From Syntrophaceae bacterium UBA5744 (GTDB lineage: Bacteria; Desulfobacterota; Syntrophia; Syntrophales; UBA2192), in assembly GCA_002419215.1 (NCBI GenBank), contig DIFQ01000139.1, positions 6,821 through 70,820 of the forward strand: a DNA stretch of 64,000 nt, written 5' to 3'. Position 1 is the first letter of the stretch, and every line of letters begins with the position of its first letter. Below the pieces are notes generated by a model. The model saw only the letters and a program-made list of their open reading frames with translations, did no database searches and was not told the origin of the DNA. Of this stretch, positions 1 to 10,342 are shown in pieces. The position numbers and the translations under genes are program-made.

Positions 1-1170
1 CAGGGCCGTGCGGTCCACGTTGTCCTTCAGGGCCGGGTTGACCTTGTCGGCGATCCAGGCCGCCAGCTCCCGGAACTGCATGACCTTGTCGTAGGAGGTG
101 CCGAGGGCCGAGTGGAAGACGACCTTCTTGAGCTCCTCGAAGTGGGTCATGAGGGGGATCTTCTGGTCCTCCTCGAAGAAGAACTTCGCGTCGGCAAGGC
201 GCGCCCGGATGACCTTCTCGTTGCCGCGGGCCACGACCGCCGGGTCCTTCGCCACGGTGTTGTTGATCGTCACGAAGTGGGCCATGAGGTTGCCGTCGGC
301 GTCGACAACGGGGAAGTACTTCTGATGCGAGATCATCGTCGTCGTCAGGACGTCCTTGGGGAGCTTCAGGTAGTCCTTCTCGAAGTTGCCGAGCACCGCC
401 GAGGGGTACTCGACGAGGAAAGAGACCTCTCCGATGAGATCCTCGTTTTCGAGGATCTTCCCGCCCACACGGGCTGCGGCATTCCGTGCCTCCTCGAGGA
501 GGATGCGTCTGCGCTCCTCGGGGTCGACGAGGACGAAGCGCTTGCGGGTCTTCGCCAGGTAGTCCCGGTATCCCTTCACCTTGAAGGGCTTGGGGCTCAT
601 GAAGCGGTGCCCCCGGGACAGATCGCCCGACGTAATGTTCTCGATCTTGAAGGGGACCACCTCGCCGCCCCAGAGGGCCACGATCCAGTGGATGGGCCGG
701 GCGAAGCGGATCTCGAGGTTCATCCACCGCATGGACTTCTTGAAAGGGATCGAGAGGATGAACTTGGGCAGGATCGCGGGCAACAGCTTGATCGTGTCCT
801 CGCCCTCGAGCTTCTTGCGGGCGCCGATGTACTCGCCCTTGTCGGTCGAGATGATCTCCACCTCGGAGATGTCGATGCCCAGTCCCCGGGCAAAGCCGAG
901 GGCGGCCTTCGTGGGGTTGCCCTGCTCGTCGTAGGCGACCTTCCTGGCGGGCCCGAGTTTCTCGATGAGCTGATCCTCCTGCCTCTCGGCAACGCCGGCC
1001 ACGCACAGCGCAAGCCGCCGCGGGGTGGCCACGGCCTTTACCTTGCCGTGCTTGATGCGGTGAGCGGCAAACTCCTTCTGGATCATCTCCTCCATGTCCG
1101 CGATCGCCTTCGGCAGGAAGGCCGCGGGGATCTCCTCCGTCCCAATTTCGAGAAACAACTCTTTAGCCAT
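1..1170 (-). CDS. glyS: Glycine--tRNA ligase beta subunit (N-terminal part)
   Basis: This is the beta subunit of the bacterial alpha2-beta2 glycyl-tRNA synthetase, which works with GlyQ to charge tRNA-Gly in the cytoplasm. The protein begins MAKELFLEIGTEEIPA, the typical GlyS start with the conserved GTEEIP motif, and the family signatures MRW and HQKYFPV follow. The 390 codons seen are about the first half of the usual length of near 690, because the gene runs off the left edge. It lies downstream of glyQ in the same direction, and the spacer of about 100 bases is filled with iterated repeat words. Identity is very secure. Confidence 0.97.
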   Translation of the reverse strand, partial: MAKELFLEIGTEEIPAAFLPKAIADMEEMIQKEFAAHRIKHGKVKAVATPRRLALCVAGVAERQEDQLIEKLGPARKVAYDEQGNPTKAALGFARGLGIDISEVEIISTDKGEYIGARKKLEGEDTIKLLPAILPKFILSIPFKKSMRWMNLEIRFARPIHWIVALWGGEVVPFKIENITSGDLSRGHRFMSPKPFKVKGYRDYLAKTRKRFVLVDPEERRRILLEEARNAAARVGGKILENEDLIGEVSFLVEYPSAVLGNFEKDYLKLPKDVLTTTMISHQKYFPVVDADGNLMAHFVTINNTVAKDPAVVARGNEKVIRARLADAKFFFEEDQKIPLMTHFEELKKVVFHSALGTSYDKVMQFRELAAWIADKVNPALKDNVDRTAL

Positions 1171-1185
1171 CTGAAACTCCAGTGA

Positions 1186-1271
1186 ATGAGTGTCTAAGTG
1201 TCTGAGTGTCTAAGTGCTTCAATAAAAGGAACCGGTTCCGTCCCTATACCCGGGCCCCTATACCCGATACC

Positions 1272-1277
<6 letters not shown>
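1186..1277. repeat. Hybrid iterated-word spacer (family B arm next to family A arm)
   Basis: The glyQ-glyS spacer starts with 8-base words of the type GTGTCTAA/GTGTCTGA (family B) and, after the palindrome GGAACCGGTTCC, continues with CCCTATACCCG-type words (family A, rightward arm). The two arms do not pair with each other, so this looks like a fusion of half-elements. The glyQ stop codon (TAG read on the minus strand) lies inside the A-type arm. Confidence 0.75.
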
Positions 1278-2150
<873 letters not shown>

Positions 2151-2289
2151 GTCCGTTACCTCCCGTCATGCGGCCCGGAGAGGCCGCCGGTTAATCAGAA
2201 AAACGCCCCGTCGCTCAAAACGCCTGTTAAAACGGGGATATGTCAAGCGCGACAAGTAGCACTAAGAGGGGGGCCTGTCAATGAAAAAG

Positions 2290-2399
2290 AGAAGGTGAGA
2301 GGGTAAGAGGGTAAGAAGTGTGGAGGGGCTGACAGCCTGACTCCGGTGCTCCGCTTCCCCAACCTTCTTACCTTCTAACCCTCTCAACCTCTTCCTCAC
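2290..2399. repeat. Iterated-word inverted repeat, family C copy 1
   Basis: The left arm holds words such as GAGGGTAAGAGGGTAAGAAG (8-base period). The right arm holds the complementary words CTTACCTTCTAACCCTCTC, and about 45 bases separate them, so the spacer can form a long imperfect hairpin. The recO stop codon at 2396-2398 (TGA on the minus strand) lies in the arm. A second copy is at 18031-18133 with the same words but a different loop. Confidence 0.8.
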
Positions 2400-3166
2400 G
2401 GCGTGTACCGTTTCCGGATTTCCGCGAGGACATTCAGGGACTTGAGTTCGCGTCCCGTGAGGTGCCGGACGAAACAGCCGAGGATCTCCCGGCTCTCGCG
2501 GGCCATGGGTCCCGAGAGGCCGACGCGGGGCATCCGCGTAAAGTCGATGTCCCGGCCCAGCAGGAGCGTCTTGAGCGTGCCGATGGAGACGGGGATGAAA
2601 TCGGGGCCGTTCATGGTGCAGCGCGCGCACCGGATGCCTCCCTCCCTGCAGTCGAAGCGGGGCGACTCGATTGACTCCAGCGGGGTGCCGCAGGTCACGC
2701 AGCGGTCCAGAACGGGCTCGAATCCCGCCGACTTCAGCAGCCTCAGCTCGAAGAACCTCTCCGCCGTCTCCGTCATCTGCCCGCACTCGATGAAACCGAG
2801 AAAGTCCGTGAGCAGATCGAAAAGGGGGAGGTTCTTCTTGCCCTCCACGGAGAAGTGCTCGGCAAGCTCCGCCACGTAGGCGGCCACCAGGGTCCCGTCG
2901 AGGTCGGCCCGGATGCCTGAGAAGTGGTTGATGACGTCGCTTGCCTCGATGAGGGCAAGCCCCCCGCGGCCCCTTCGGGAAAAGAGGATGGTGGCAAGCG
3001 AGAAGGGTTCCAGGGCGTTGGCGAAGCGCCTGCGGCTGCGCCGCGCCCCCTTGGCGATCCCCTTGAGCTTGCCGAACTCGTCGGTGAGAAAGGTGAGGAT
3101 GCGGTCCGACTCGCCGTAATCGAGCGAGCGTAAAACTATGGCTCTCGTTTTCAGCGTAGATTTCAT
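2396..3166 (-). CDS. recO: DNA repair protein RecO
   Basis: RecO helps load RecA at gaps together with RecF/RecR and anneals single strands. The protein starts MKSTLKTRAIVLRSLDYGE, the usual N-terminal OB-fold opening, and has the zinc-binding cysteines at about C156, C159, C180 and C183 (CVTC ... CARC). Its 256 residues are normal for the family. I chose the ATG at 3166 because an upstream in-frame ATG at 3247 would add residues encoded by the repeat spacer. It lies between pyrC and glyQ on the same strand, separated from each by a palindromic repeat. Confidence 0.95.
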   Translation of the reverse strand: MKSTLKTRAIVLRSLDYGESDRILTFLTDEFGKLKGIAKGARRSRRRFANALEPFSLATILFSRRGRGGLALIEASDVINHFSGIRADLDGTLVAAYVAELAEHFSVEGKKNLPLFDLLTDFLGFIECGQMTETAERFFELRLLKSAGFEPVLDRCVTCGTPLESIESPRFDCREGGIRCARCTMNGPDFIPVSIGTLKTLLLGRDIDFTRMPRVGLSGPMARESREILGCFVRHLTGRELKSLNVLAEIRKRYTP

Positions 3167-3190
3167 CTGAATCGCACGGGCATCAACTCT

Positions 3191-3291
3191 AGGGTCTCGG
3201 GTCTCGGGTATAGGGTATAGGGAAGGAAGAAGATTATTTATAGACAAAATCCTATTCCATCCCGATACCCGAGTCCCGATACCCGATACCC
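3191..3291. repeat. Iterated-word inverted repeat, family A copy 2
   Basis: The left arm is built from 7-base words (GGGTCTC, GGGTCTC, GGGTATA, GGGTATA, GGG). A loop of about 45 bases containing AAGAAGATTATTTATAGAC follows, and then the complementary arm with CCCGATACCCGAGTCCCGAT. The loop is nearly identical to that of the copy at 6461-6560, so arms and loop spread together. It sits between pyrC and recO. Confidence 0.85.
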
Positions 3292-3317
3292 CTCTTCATC
3301 TGCCGGTACCCTTTCTT

Positions 3318-4615
3318 TCACAGTTCATTATACTTGATCTCCCCCCCCACGATCGTGAGGACCGCCTTGGCCGGGAGCTTCCAGCCGTTGAAGGGCGAGT
3401 TGCGGCTCTTCGAACGAAATGTCCCGATGTCCACCGTCCAGGACTTCCTGGGGTCGATGACGGTCACGTCGGCATCGGCGCCCTTCTTGAGCGTTCCCTT
3501 CGGGATCCGCAGAACGCGGGCGGCATTCACCGTCATCCGGGCGATCAGCTCCGACGGGGTCAGCAAACCCTCCTCGACGAGCTTCCAGCAAAGCCCGAGC
3601 GAGGTCTCAAGGCCGACCATGCCGTTTGCGGCATACTCGAACTCCACCTCCTTCTCGATGGCCGAGTGGGGCGCGTGGTCGCTGGCAATGACCTCGATCG
3701 TGCCGTCGCGGAGCCCCGCCCGGACGGCGGCCACGTCCTCGGCGCTGCGAAGCGGCGGGTTCACCTTGTAGGCAGTCTCGAAGCCCTTGAGGGCCTCGTC
3801 GTTCAGCAGCAGGTAATGGGGAGCCGTCTCGGCCGTCACCTTCACGCCGCGCTCCCGGGCCTGCCGGATGATGCGCACGGCGCCGGCGGAGCTGACGTGG
3901 CAGATGTGGACGGAGGTGCCCACGTACTCGGCGATCAGGATGTCGCGCATCACCATGATGTCCTCGGAGATCGTGGGGATCCCGGGCATGCCCAGTTCCG
4001 TCGAGGCGAGCCCTTCGTTCATGAGGCCCCCCTTCGAGAGCTGCAGCTCCTCGCAGTGCGCGACGATGGGCAGTTCGAGGGAATGGGCGTATTCCAGGGC
4101 GCGTTTCATGAGCCCCGCGTGCATGACGGGCTTGCCGTCATCGGAGAAGCCCGCCGCGCCTGCCTCCTTGAGATCGCCGAACTCGGCGAGGTTCTTCCCC
4201 TCGGAGCCCATGCTGACTGCGGCAATCGGGTAGACGTTGGCAAGATTGGCCTTCTGGGCCTGCCTCAGGATGAACTCCGTCACGGAGCGGTTGTCGTTCA
4301 CGGGGTTGGTGTTGGGCATGCAGGCAATCGAGGTGAAGCCGCCCGCCACGGCAGCCGCGCACCCCGACTCGACGGTTTCCTTGTATTCGTAACCGGGCTC
4401 CCGCAGGTGCGTGTGGATGTCGATGAGCCCGGGGACGACGAGCTTTCCCTTGAGATCCAGGACCGTGATTCCCGGGTCCTTTTTCTTTCCCTTTCCGTCG
4501 TCGCCGAGGTTGCGGCCCACCGCGGCGATCCTGCCGCCCTCGATGAGGATGTCCAGGATGTCGTCGATCTTCTGGGAGGGGTCGATCACCCTTCCGCCTC
4601 TGAGCAGCGTTGTCA

Positions 4616-4616
<1 letters not shown>
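3318..4616 (-). CDS. pyrC: Dihydroorotase (class I)
   Basis: This zinc enzyme of the amidohydrolase superfamily closes carbamoyl-aspartate to dihydroorotate, the third step of pyrimidine synthesis. The metal motif HTHLREPG is at about residues 68-75, and ASDHAPH, which carries the catalytic Asp, is near the C-terminal third. At 432 residues it is the normal length for class I enzymes. The start ATG at 4616 overlaps the pyrB stop (TGATG) and lies 6 bases after GGGAGG; a GTG one codon upstream is the alternative. A short charged insertion (GKGKKK) sits near residue 43. It is the last gene of the pyrRBC unit. Confidence 0.96.
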
Positions 4617-5536
<920 letters not shown>

Positions 5537-5644
5537 GTCAAACCCCGATGGATGAATCCATGAGAACGATCAGCTTGGAATTTCTTGCTGTTCTCCGAAG
5601 GCCGCAGGATTTCGTCTCACGGTGCGGGGTTTGATCTGTCTTTT

Positions 5645-5685
5645 CCACCCCTGGACCCTGAACCCTTGACCCTGTACCCGGCCTG
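5645..5685. repeat. Single iterated-word arm (ACCCTG type)
   Basis: Four 7-base words, TGGACCC TGAACCC TTGACCC TGTACCC, stand in a row between pyrB and pyrR. I see no complementary arm close by, so this is a half-element of the same general kind as the hairpin repeats. Confidence 0.65.
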
Positions 5686-5689
5686 TCCG

Positions 5690-6229
5690 CTAAAAGGTTT
5701 CCTCGATGATGACTGCGTCCGAGGTCTTGCGCTTCGAGAGCTTGACGAGGACCTCCTCCGACTGCGACGAGGGGAGATTCTTCCCGACGAAGTCGGCCCG
5801 GATCGGGATCTCGCGATGACCACGGTCGATGAGCACGGCAAGCTCGATGAGCCTGGGCCTGCCGAAGTCCATCAGCGCATCCATGGCCGCCCGGATGGTC
5901 CTTCCCGTGAAGAGAACGTCGTCGACGAGGACGACCTTCCTGCCGTTGAGCGAGAAGGGGATGTCCGTCTTGCCGAGTGCGCGCTGCTTTCCGGACCTCA
6001 TGATGTCGTCCCGGTAAAGCGTGATGTCGAGCTTTCCCACGGGGATCGGGACCCCCTCGATGGCGGAGATCTTTTTGCCCAGGCGCTCTGCCAGCAGGAT
6101 CCCGCCCGTCTGGATCCCGATCAGGACGAGGTCCTCGACCCCCTTGTTCTTCTCGAGGATCTGGTAGGCGACCCGCGTGAGCGAGCGCTCTATCCCCTCG
6201 GCATCCATGACGACCTTTCGCTTTTTCAT
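5690..6229 (-). CDS. pyrR: Bifunctional pyr operon regulator / uracil phosphoribosyltransferase
   Basis: PyrR binds pyr mRNA in the presence of UMP and promotes attenuation; most members also make UMP from uracil and PRPP. The PRPP-binding signature [13 protein letters not shown] is near residue 100, and the 179-residue length fits the family. I chose the ATG at 6229 after AGGGGAAAGGC; the upstream extension in the same frame would run through the leader terminator. It is the first gene of pyrR-pyrB-pyrC, and its leader carries both a PyrR-like RNA site and an intrinsic terminator. Confidence 0.95.
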   Translation of the reverse strand: MKKRKVVMDAEGIERSLTRVAYQILEKNKGVEDLVLIGIQTGGILLAERLGKKISAIEGVPIPVGKLDITLYRDDIMRSGKQRALGKTDIPFSLNGRKVVLVDDVLFTGRTIRAAMDALMDFGRPRLIELAVLIDRGHREIPIRADFVGKNLPSSQSEEVLVKLSKRKTSDAVIIEETF

Positions 6230-6274
6230 GCCTTTCCCCTCTCCGGTCTTAAGCCCCGCGACCGCCCGGAGGCC

Positions 6275-6307
6275 AAAAAAAAACCTTCCCGTCTCACCCG
6301 GGAAGGT
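6275..6307 (-). terminator. Leader terminator (attenuator) of the pyrRBC operon
   Basis: On the minus strand ACCTTCCCG, a 7-base loop, CGGGAAGGT and then a run of T residues form a perfect 9-bp intrinsic terminator. It lies between the pyr promoter and the pyrR start codon, so it must work as a leader attenuator and not as an end-of-operon signal. Confidence 0.88.
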
Positions 6308-6355
6308 CCTTCGTCTTCGGCCTGCAGGAACCAATTTTTACAGTCATGGGAGCGA

Positions 6356-6378
6356 CCTTTTTCAATCTCTCAGGATTG
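6356..6378 (-). promoter_or_regulatory. Candidate PyrR-binding RNA hairpin in the pyr leader
   Basis: The minus-strand leader has CAATCCTGAGAGATTGAAAAAGG. This is a stem CAATC/GATTG with a GAGA-type loop, followed by AAAAAGG, and it resembles the known PyrR anti-antiterminator consensus (UCC-GAGAGG-U followed by an A-rich stretch and GG). It lies about 50 bases upstream of the terminator hairpin. The match to the consensus is by eye. Confidence 0.65.
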
Positions 6379-6398
6379 CTCTTAAAAGGCGTTGAACG

Positions 6399-6428
6399 TA
6401 TATAGCAGACGGGGGGCGGATGAGTCAA
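6399..6428 (-). promoter_or_regulatory. Sigma-70-type promoter for pyrRBC
   Basis: Minus-strand TTGACT (6423-6428) and TATATA (6399-6404) are 18 bases apart. Transcription from here would pass first through the PyrR-like hairpin and then the leader terminator. Confidence 0.7.
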
Positions 6429-6460
6429 GAAATCCGTAAAGACGGCCGGTGAAGAAGGGG

Positions 6461-6600
6461 GGATAGGGTCTTGGGTATAGGGTATAGGGAAGGAAGAAGA
6501 TTATTTATAGACAAAGTCCTATTCCATCCCGAGACCCGAGACCCGAGACCCGATACCCCTCTTCACGTGCTGAGTCCCGACACCCGAAACCCTGTCCCCT
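6461..6600. repeat. Iterated-word inverted repeat, family A copy 3 with an extra arm
   Basis: The GGGTATA-type left arm, an A/T-rich loop and a CCCGAGACCCGAGACCCG right arm closely match the copy at 3191-3291. A further run of CCCGACACCCGAAACCCTG words extends the right side to about 6600. The element lies between the divergent pyrR and tolQ promoters, with no gene in this 550-base spacer. Confidence 0.82.
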
Positions 6601-6640
6601 GAACCCGTTGCCCTGTGCTGCGCACGGCGCGAAAAGGGTG

Positions 6641-6669
6641 TTGACATCGCAGGCGATATCCATTACAGA
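6641..6669 (+). promoter_or_regulatory. Candidate promoter of the tol-pal operon
   Basis: TTGACA (6641-6646) and TACAGA (6664-6669) are 17 bases apart, about 110 bases upstream of the tolQ start. The -35 is perfect and the -10 is weak. Confidence 0.5.
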
Positions 6670-6780
6670 TAGGCCACTTTATATCCTTGCCGGGGCTGTT
6701 CAAAGGCGATGGATGCGACGGGTCGCTCCATCGTCTCATCGCATCTGGGGCAACAGCCCGGTCTGACCCGGAGGTCGTCA

Positions 6781-7530
6781 ATGGGTACACTCTTTGCGGT
6801 TTCCGCCGTGGACTTCGGGGGGGAATTCCGGGGGAATCTCCTCCAGATGGTCGTCGATGCGGGACCGATGGTGCAGTTCGTCCTGCTTCTGCTGCTTGTC
6901 TTCTCCATCGTTTCCTGGGCCATCATCCTGATGAAGTACCGCCTCGTCTCGAAGACGGAGAAGGAAAACAACCTGTTCCTCGACGCCTACATGAATTCGA
7001 GCAAGCTCTCGGACGTGATGCCCGAGTCGAAGCGATACCCCAACTCCACGATCGCGGAAGTCTTCCGGGCCGGCTATCTCGAACTGGGGAAGATCAACAG
7101 GGCCCCGAAGGGGACGTCGCAGGATCTTCTGGATCCCTCGGGATCGGCAACCATCGAGATGAAAGGGCTCGACAATGTGGAGCGAGCCCTCCACCGGGCC
7201 TGCAGCACCGAGTCCTCCAAGCTGGAGAGCCTTCTCGGGTTTCTGGCCACGACGGGAAGCGCCTGCCCCTTCATCGGCCTTTTCGGCACCGTCTGGGGCA
7301 TCATGAATGCCTTCCGCGGCATCGGCGCCCGCGGGTCGGCCACCCTTGCCGTGGTGGCGCCCGGCATCTCCGAGGCCCTCGTCGCCACCGCCTTCGGCCT
7401 TGCGGCGGCCATCCCGGCAGTGGTATTCTACAATTACTACCTGAACCGCATCCGGAACATCTCCCTGGAGATGGACAATTTCGCTTCCGAGTTTCTCAAC
7501 ATCATCGAGAGGCATTACCTGCAGAAATAG
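6781..7530 (+). CDS. tolQ: Tol-Pal system proton channel subunit TolQ
   Basis: TolQ is the MotA/TolQ/ExbB-type inner-membrane channel subunit that uses proton flow, with TolR, to energise TolA for outer-membrane constriction. The first membrane helix is at about residues 25-48 (MVQFVLLLLLVFSIVSWAII). The conserved block with FIGLFGTVWGIMNAF and the AFGLAAAIPAVVFYNYY helix follow. The ATG at 6781 has GGAGG seven bases upstream and gives 249 residues; an earlier in-frame ATG at 6709 has no such site. tolR starts 3 bases after the stop. Confidence 0.95.
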   Translation: MGTLFAVSAVDFGGEFRGNLLQMVVDAGPMVQFVLLLLLVFSIVSWAIILMKYRLVSKTEKENNLFLDAYMNSSKLSDVMPESKRYPNSTIAEVFRAGYLELGKINRAPKGTSQDLLDPSGSATIEMKGLDNVERALHRACSTESSKLESLLGFLATTGSACPFIGLFGTVWGIMNAFRGIGARGSATLAVVAPGISEALVATAFGLAAAIPAVVFYNYYLNRIRNISLEMDNFASEFLNIIERHYLQK

Positions 7531-7533
7531 GCC

Positions 7534-7955
<422 letters not shown>

Positions 7956-7959
<4 letters not shown>

Positions 7960-8684
7960 CGGTGAAAATCCTCAGATGGAGAAGTGGCGGCGCATCCAGC
8001 CTGAACACGGCCATCCTGCTTTCGCTTCTCATTCACGCCATTGCCCTCTCCGTGCTCTTCTTTTCCCCTGCCTTTCCCTCGCGGACATGGACCTTCGGGC
8101 CGGCTTACTCCGTGGACCTGGTGAGCGCCCCGGCCAGCCTGGGCAAGAGCGCCACGACGGCCCTATCACGGGAGGTCATGAGCGCGGCTCTCAAGGAGAG
8201 CGCGAGGGACAATGCCATCGTCCTCAAGAAGAGCATCGTCACGAAGACCCCCACGCCCCTGCTCAAGTCGGATACGCCGTCGAAGAAACAGGACGCGGCG
8301 AGGCTCAACCAGGCCATCGACGAGATGCGAAGGAAAGCCGAATCCGAGGAGGCAGGCGGCCAGCCTTTTTCCGGACAGGGCAACACGGCTTCGCTGATGA
8401 ACCAGTACTATGCCCAGATCTGGTCCAAGGTCCGGCAGAACTGGGCCCTGCCGCAGAGCATCCTGGCCGACAAGAATCTCGAGGCCGTCCTCGACGTGAG
8501 GGTCCTGCGCAACGGCCAGGTGACCGAGATCCGCTTCGAGAAGCGCTCGGGAAACAACTATTTCGACCAGTCGGCATACCGGGCGATCCGGAAATCGGAC
8601 CCTTTCCCGCCGCTGCCGTCCTGGATCCAGGATGCGAGCGTGGATCTGGGAATTCGGTTCCGCTCGGCGGATTATCGCCGCTGA
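7956..8684 (+). CDS. tolA: TolA/TonB C-terminal domain protein
   Basis: TolA links the TolQR motor to Pal and TolB across the periplasm. The 242-residue product has a single N-terminal membrane anchor (about 18-38) and a short charged helical region with alternating K/E/R. A C-terminal TonB-like domain contains YYAQIWSKVRQNWALP and VTEIRFEKRSGNNYFDQSAYRAI. The central helical stalk is much shorter than in the well-studied 421-residue enterobacterial TolA, which is common outside Gammaproteobacteria. The start overlaps the tolR stop. Confidence 0.9.
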
Positions 8685-8738
8685 TCGGTCGCTCGATCTT
8701 TTGCGGCGCTGGGCGTTCAGCATAGAGGTCACGTTTGT

Positions 8739-8834
8739 GAAGATCGGAAGATCGGAAGTTAAGAAGATCGGATTCAGATAAAGAAGTGAATATTTTCCAA
8801 TCCGCTCTTCGGCTCTTCTTCACTTCCTAACTTC
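8739..8834. repeat. Iterated-word inverted repeat, family D copy 1
   Basis: The left arm has 8-base words (GAAGATCG, GAAGATCG, GAAGTTAA, GAAGATCG). After about 20 bases the right arm returns the complement (CCGCTCTTCGGCTCTTCTTC ... CCTAACTTC). It splits tolA from tolB within the operon. Other copies are at 12780-12889 and 26218-26310. Confidence 0.8.
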
Positions 8835-8925
8835 GCGTTCTTTCGAGCACCGTGCTGTCGATGGAGGCAAACCATCCAGGCACGTTGCCGGTGAGATAAA
8901 GAAAATCGGGAGGTTTGAAGATACG

Positions 8926-10245
8926 ATGAGAAGAAACAGCATCGTTCTTTTTTTTGTGTTCGTCCTCTGGCTTGCTGCGATGGTGCCTGCGGCGGACGGC
9001 AAGGTCTACATCAACATCGACTCCCCCTCGGCTCAGAAATTCCCCATCGCCATCACCCCGTTCAAGAACATGAACAACGCGAGCAGCCAGGAGAGCCTTT
9101 CGCCCTGGTTTGCCGACACGCTCGGGAAGACGCTGGAGATCACGGGGTTCTTCAACATCCTCGACCGCAAGGGCTTTCTCGTCGACCAGACCAGGCTCGG
9201 CATCTCCACGGAGAACATCCAGTTTCCGGCCTGGACGGGCATCGGCGCCGAGTCGCTCGTGACGGGCGGGTTCACCGTGAGCGGCCGCGACCTCACCCTG
9301 GAGTGCCGCCTCTTCGACGTCGTGCAGGGAAAGCTCATCGTGGGAAAGCGTTACACGGGCAAGGTGGAAGAGCGCAAGGAGATGATCGTGCGGTTTGCCC
9401 AGGAGATCCTCGTGGCCCTGACGGGCGAAAAGGGTCTCTTTGACACCAAGATCGCCTTTACCGGCAAGAGGGGCGGCTCGTCGGAGATCCATTACGTCAA
9501 CTTCGACGGCACGGAGCCGGTGAAGCTCACGAACTACCACTCCATCACGCTCTCGCCGAAGTGGTCGCCCGACGGCAAGCAGATTTCGTTTCTTTCCTAC
9601 AAGGACGGCGCCCCCGACCTCCATGTCATGGATCTCAACCGCCGGACGACACGGAAGATCCTCTCCACGGGCCGTCTCAATCTTCCCGCGACCTGGTCGA
9701 CAGACTCGAAACGGATGCTCGTGACCTCGAGCAAGGACGGCAGCGAGGACATCTACATCCTCAATCTCGCCGACAGCCGTATGACGAGGCTGACCAACGA
9801 CCCGGCCATTGACGTTTCGCCCACCTGGTCCCCCGACGGCAAGCAGATCGCTTTTGTCTCGGACCGGGGAGGCACGCCACAGATCTACGTCATGGACGCA
9901 ACGGGCGCCAATGTCCGGAGGCTCACCTTCGAGGGGGGCTACAACACTTCGCCGGCCTGGCATCCCCGTTCCAATCGCATCGCCTACGAGGGCCGGGCCG
10001 GCGGGACCTTCCAGGTCATGGTCCTGGAGACCGAGGGCGGCACCCCCGTCCAGCTTACGACCAACGGCCGCTGCGAAAACCCCGCCTGGTCCCCCGACGG
10101 GCGCTACATCGCCTTTGTTTCTCGGCTGGGCGGCAAGTCCAGGGTCTGCGTCATGAACTCCAACGGCACCAACGTGCGCGTGATCCACGAGGGACTCGAT
10201 GCCTACGTGTCCCCCACGTGGTCTCCCCACTTAAATTTCTATTGA
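8926..10245 (+). CDS. tolB: Tol-Pal system periplasmic beta-propeller TolB
   Basis: TolB is a periplasmic protein with an N-terminal alpha/beta domain and a C-terminal six-bladed propeller; it binds Pal. The 439-residue product has a signal peptide (residues 1-24, ending near PAADG) and the TolB-N domain to about residue 170. Repeated propeller motifs of the type WSPDGKQI(S/A)F and IYVMD follow. An RBS (GGGAGG) is upstream of the ATG. It sits after tolA and before pal, the standard order. Confidence 0.95.
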   Translation: MRRNSIVLFFVFVLWLAAMVPAADGKVYINIDSPSAQKFPIAITPFKNMNNASSQESLSPWFADTLGKTLEITGFFNILDRKGFLVDQTRLGISTENIQFPAWTGIGAESLVTGGFTVSGRDLTLECRLFDVVQGKLIVGKRYTGKVEERKEMIVRFAQEILVALTGEKGLFDTKIAFTGKRGGSSEIHYVNFDGTEPVKLTNYHSITLSPKWSPDGKQISFLSYKDGAPDLHVMDLNRRTTRKILSTGRLNLPATWSTDSKRMLVTSSKDGSEDIYILNLADSRMTRLTNDPAIDVSPTWSPDGKQIAFVSDRGGTPQIYVMDATGANVRRLTFEGGYNTSPAWHPRSNRIAYEGRAGGTFQVMVLETEGGTPVQLTTNGRCENPAWSPDGRYIAFVSRLGGKSRVCVMNSNGTNVRVIHEGLDAYVSPTWSPHLNFY

Positions 10246-10342
10246 CGATACCGGAGGTATGGTTTAAGACAGTCTCGTCAAAAGCAAACACCTTACGGGC
10301 ACTTGCCTGATCTTGCCCGCAGGGTTCAAAGGAGGAATGTCA

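Noticed and set aside
3191..3291. The word arrays as CRISPR
   Set aside because: The words are 7-8 bases long with no spacers, and the second half is the reverse complement, so the structure is a hairpin and not a repeat-spacer array.
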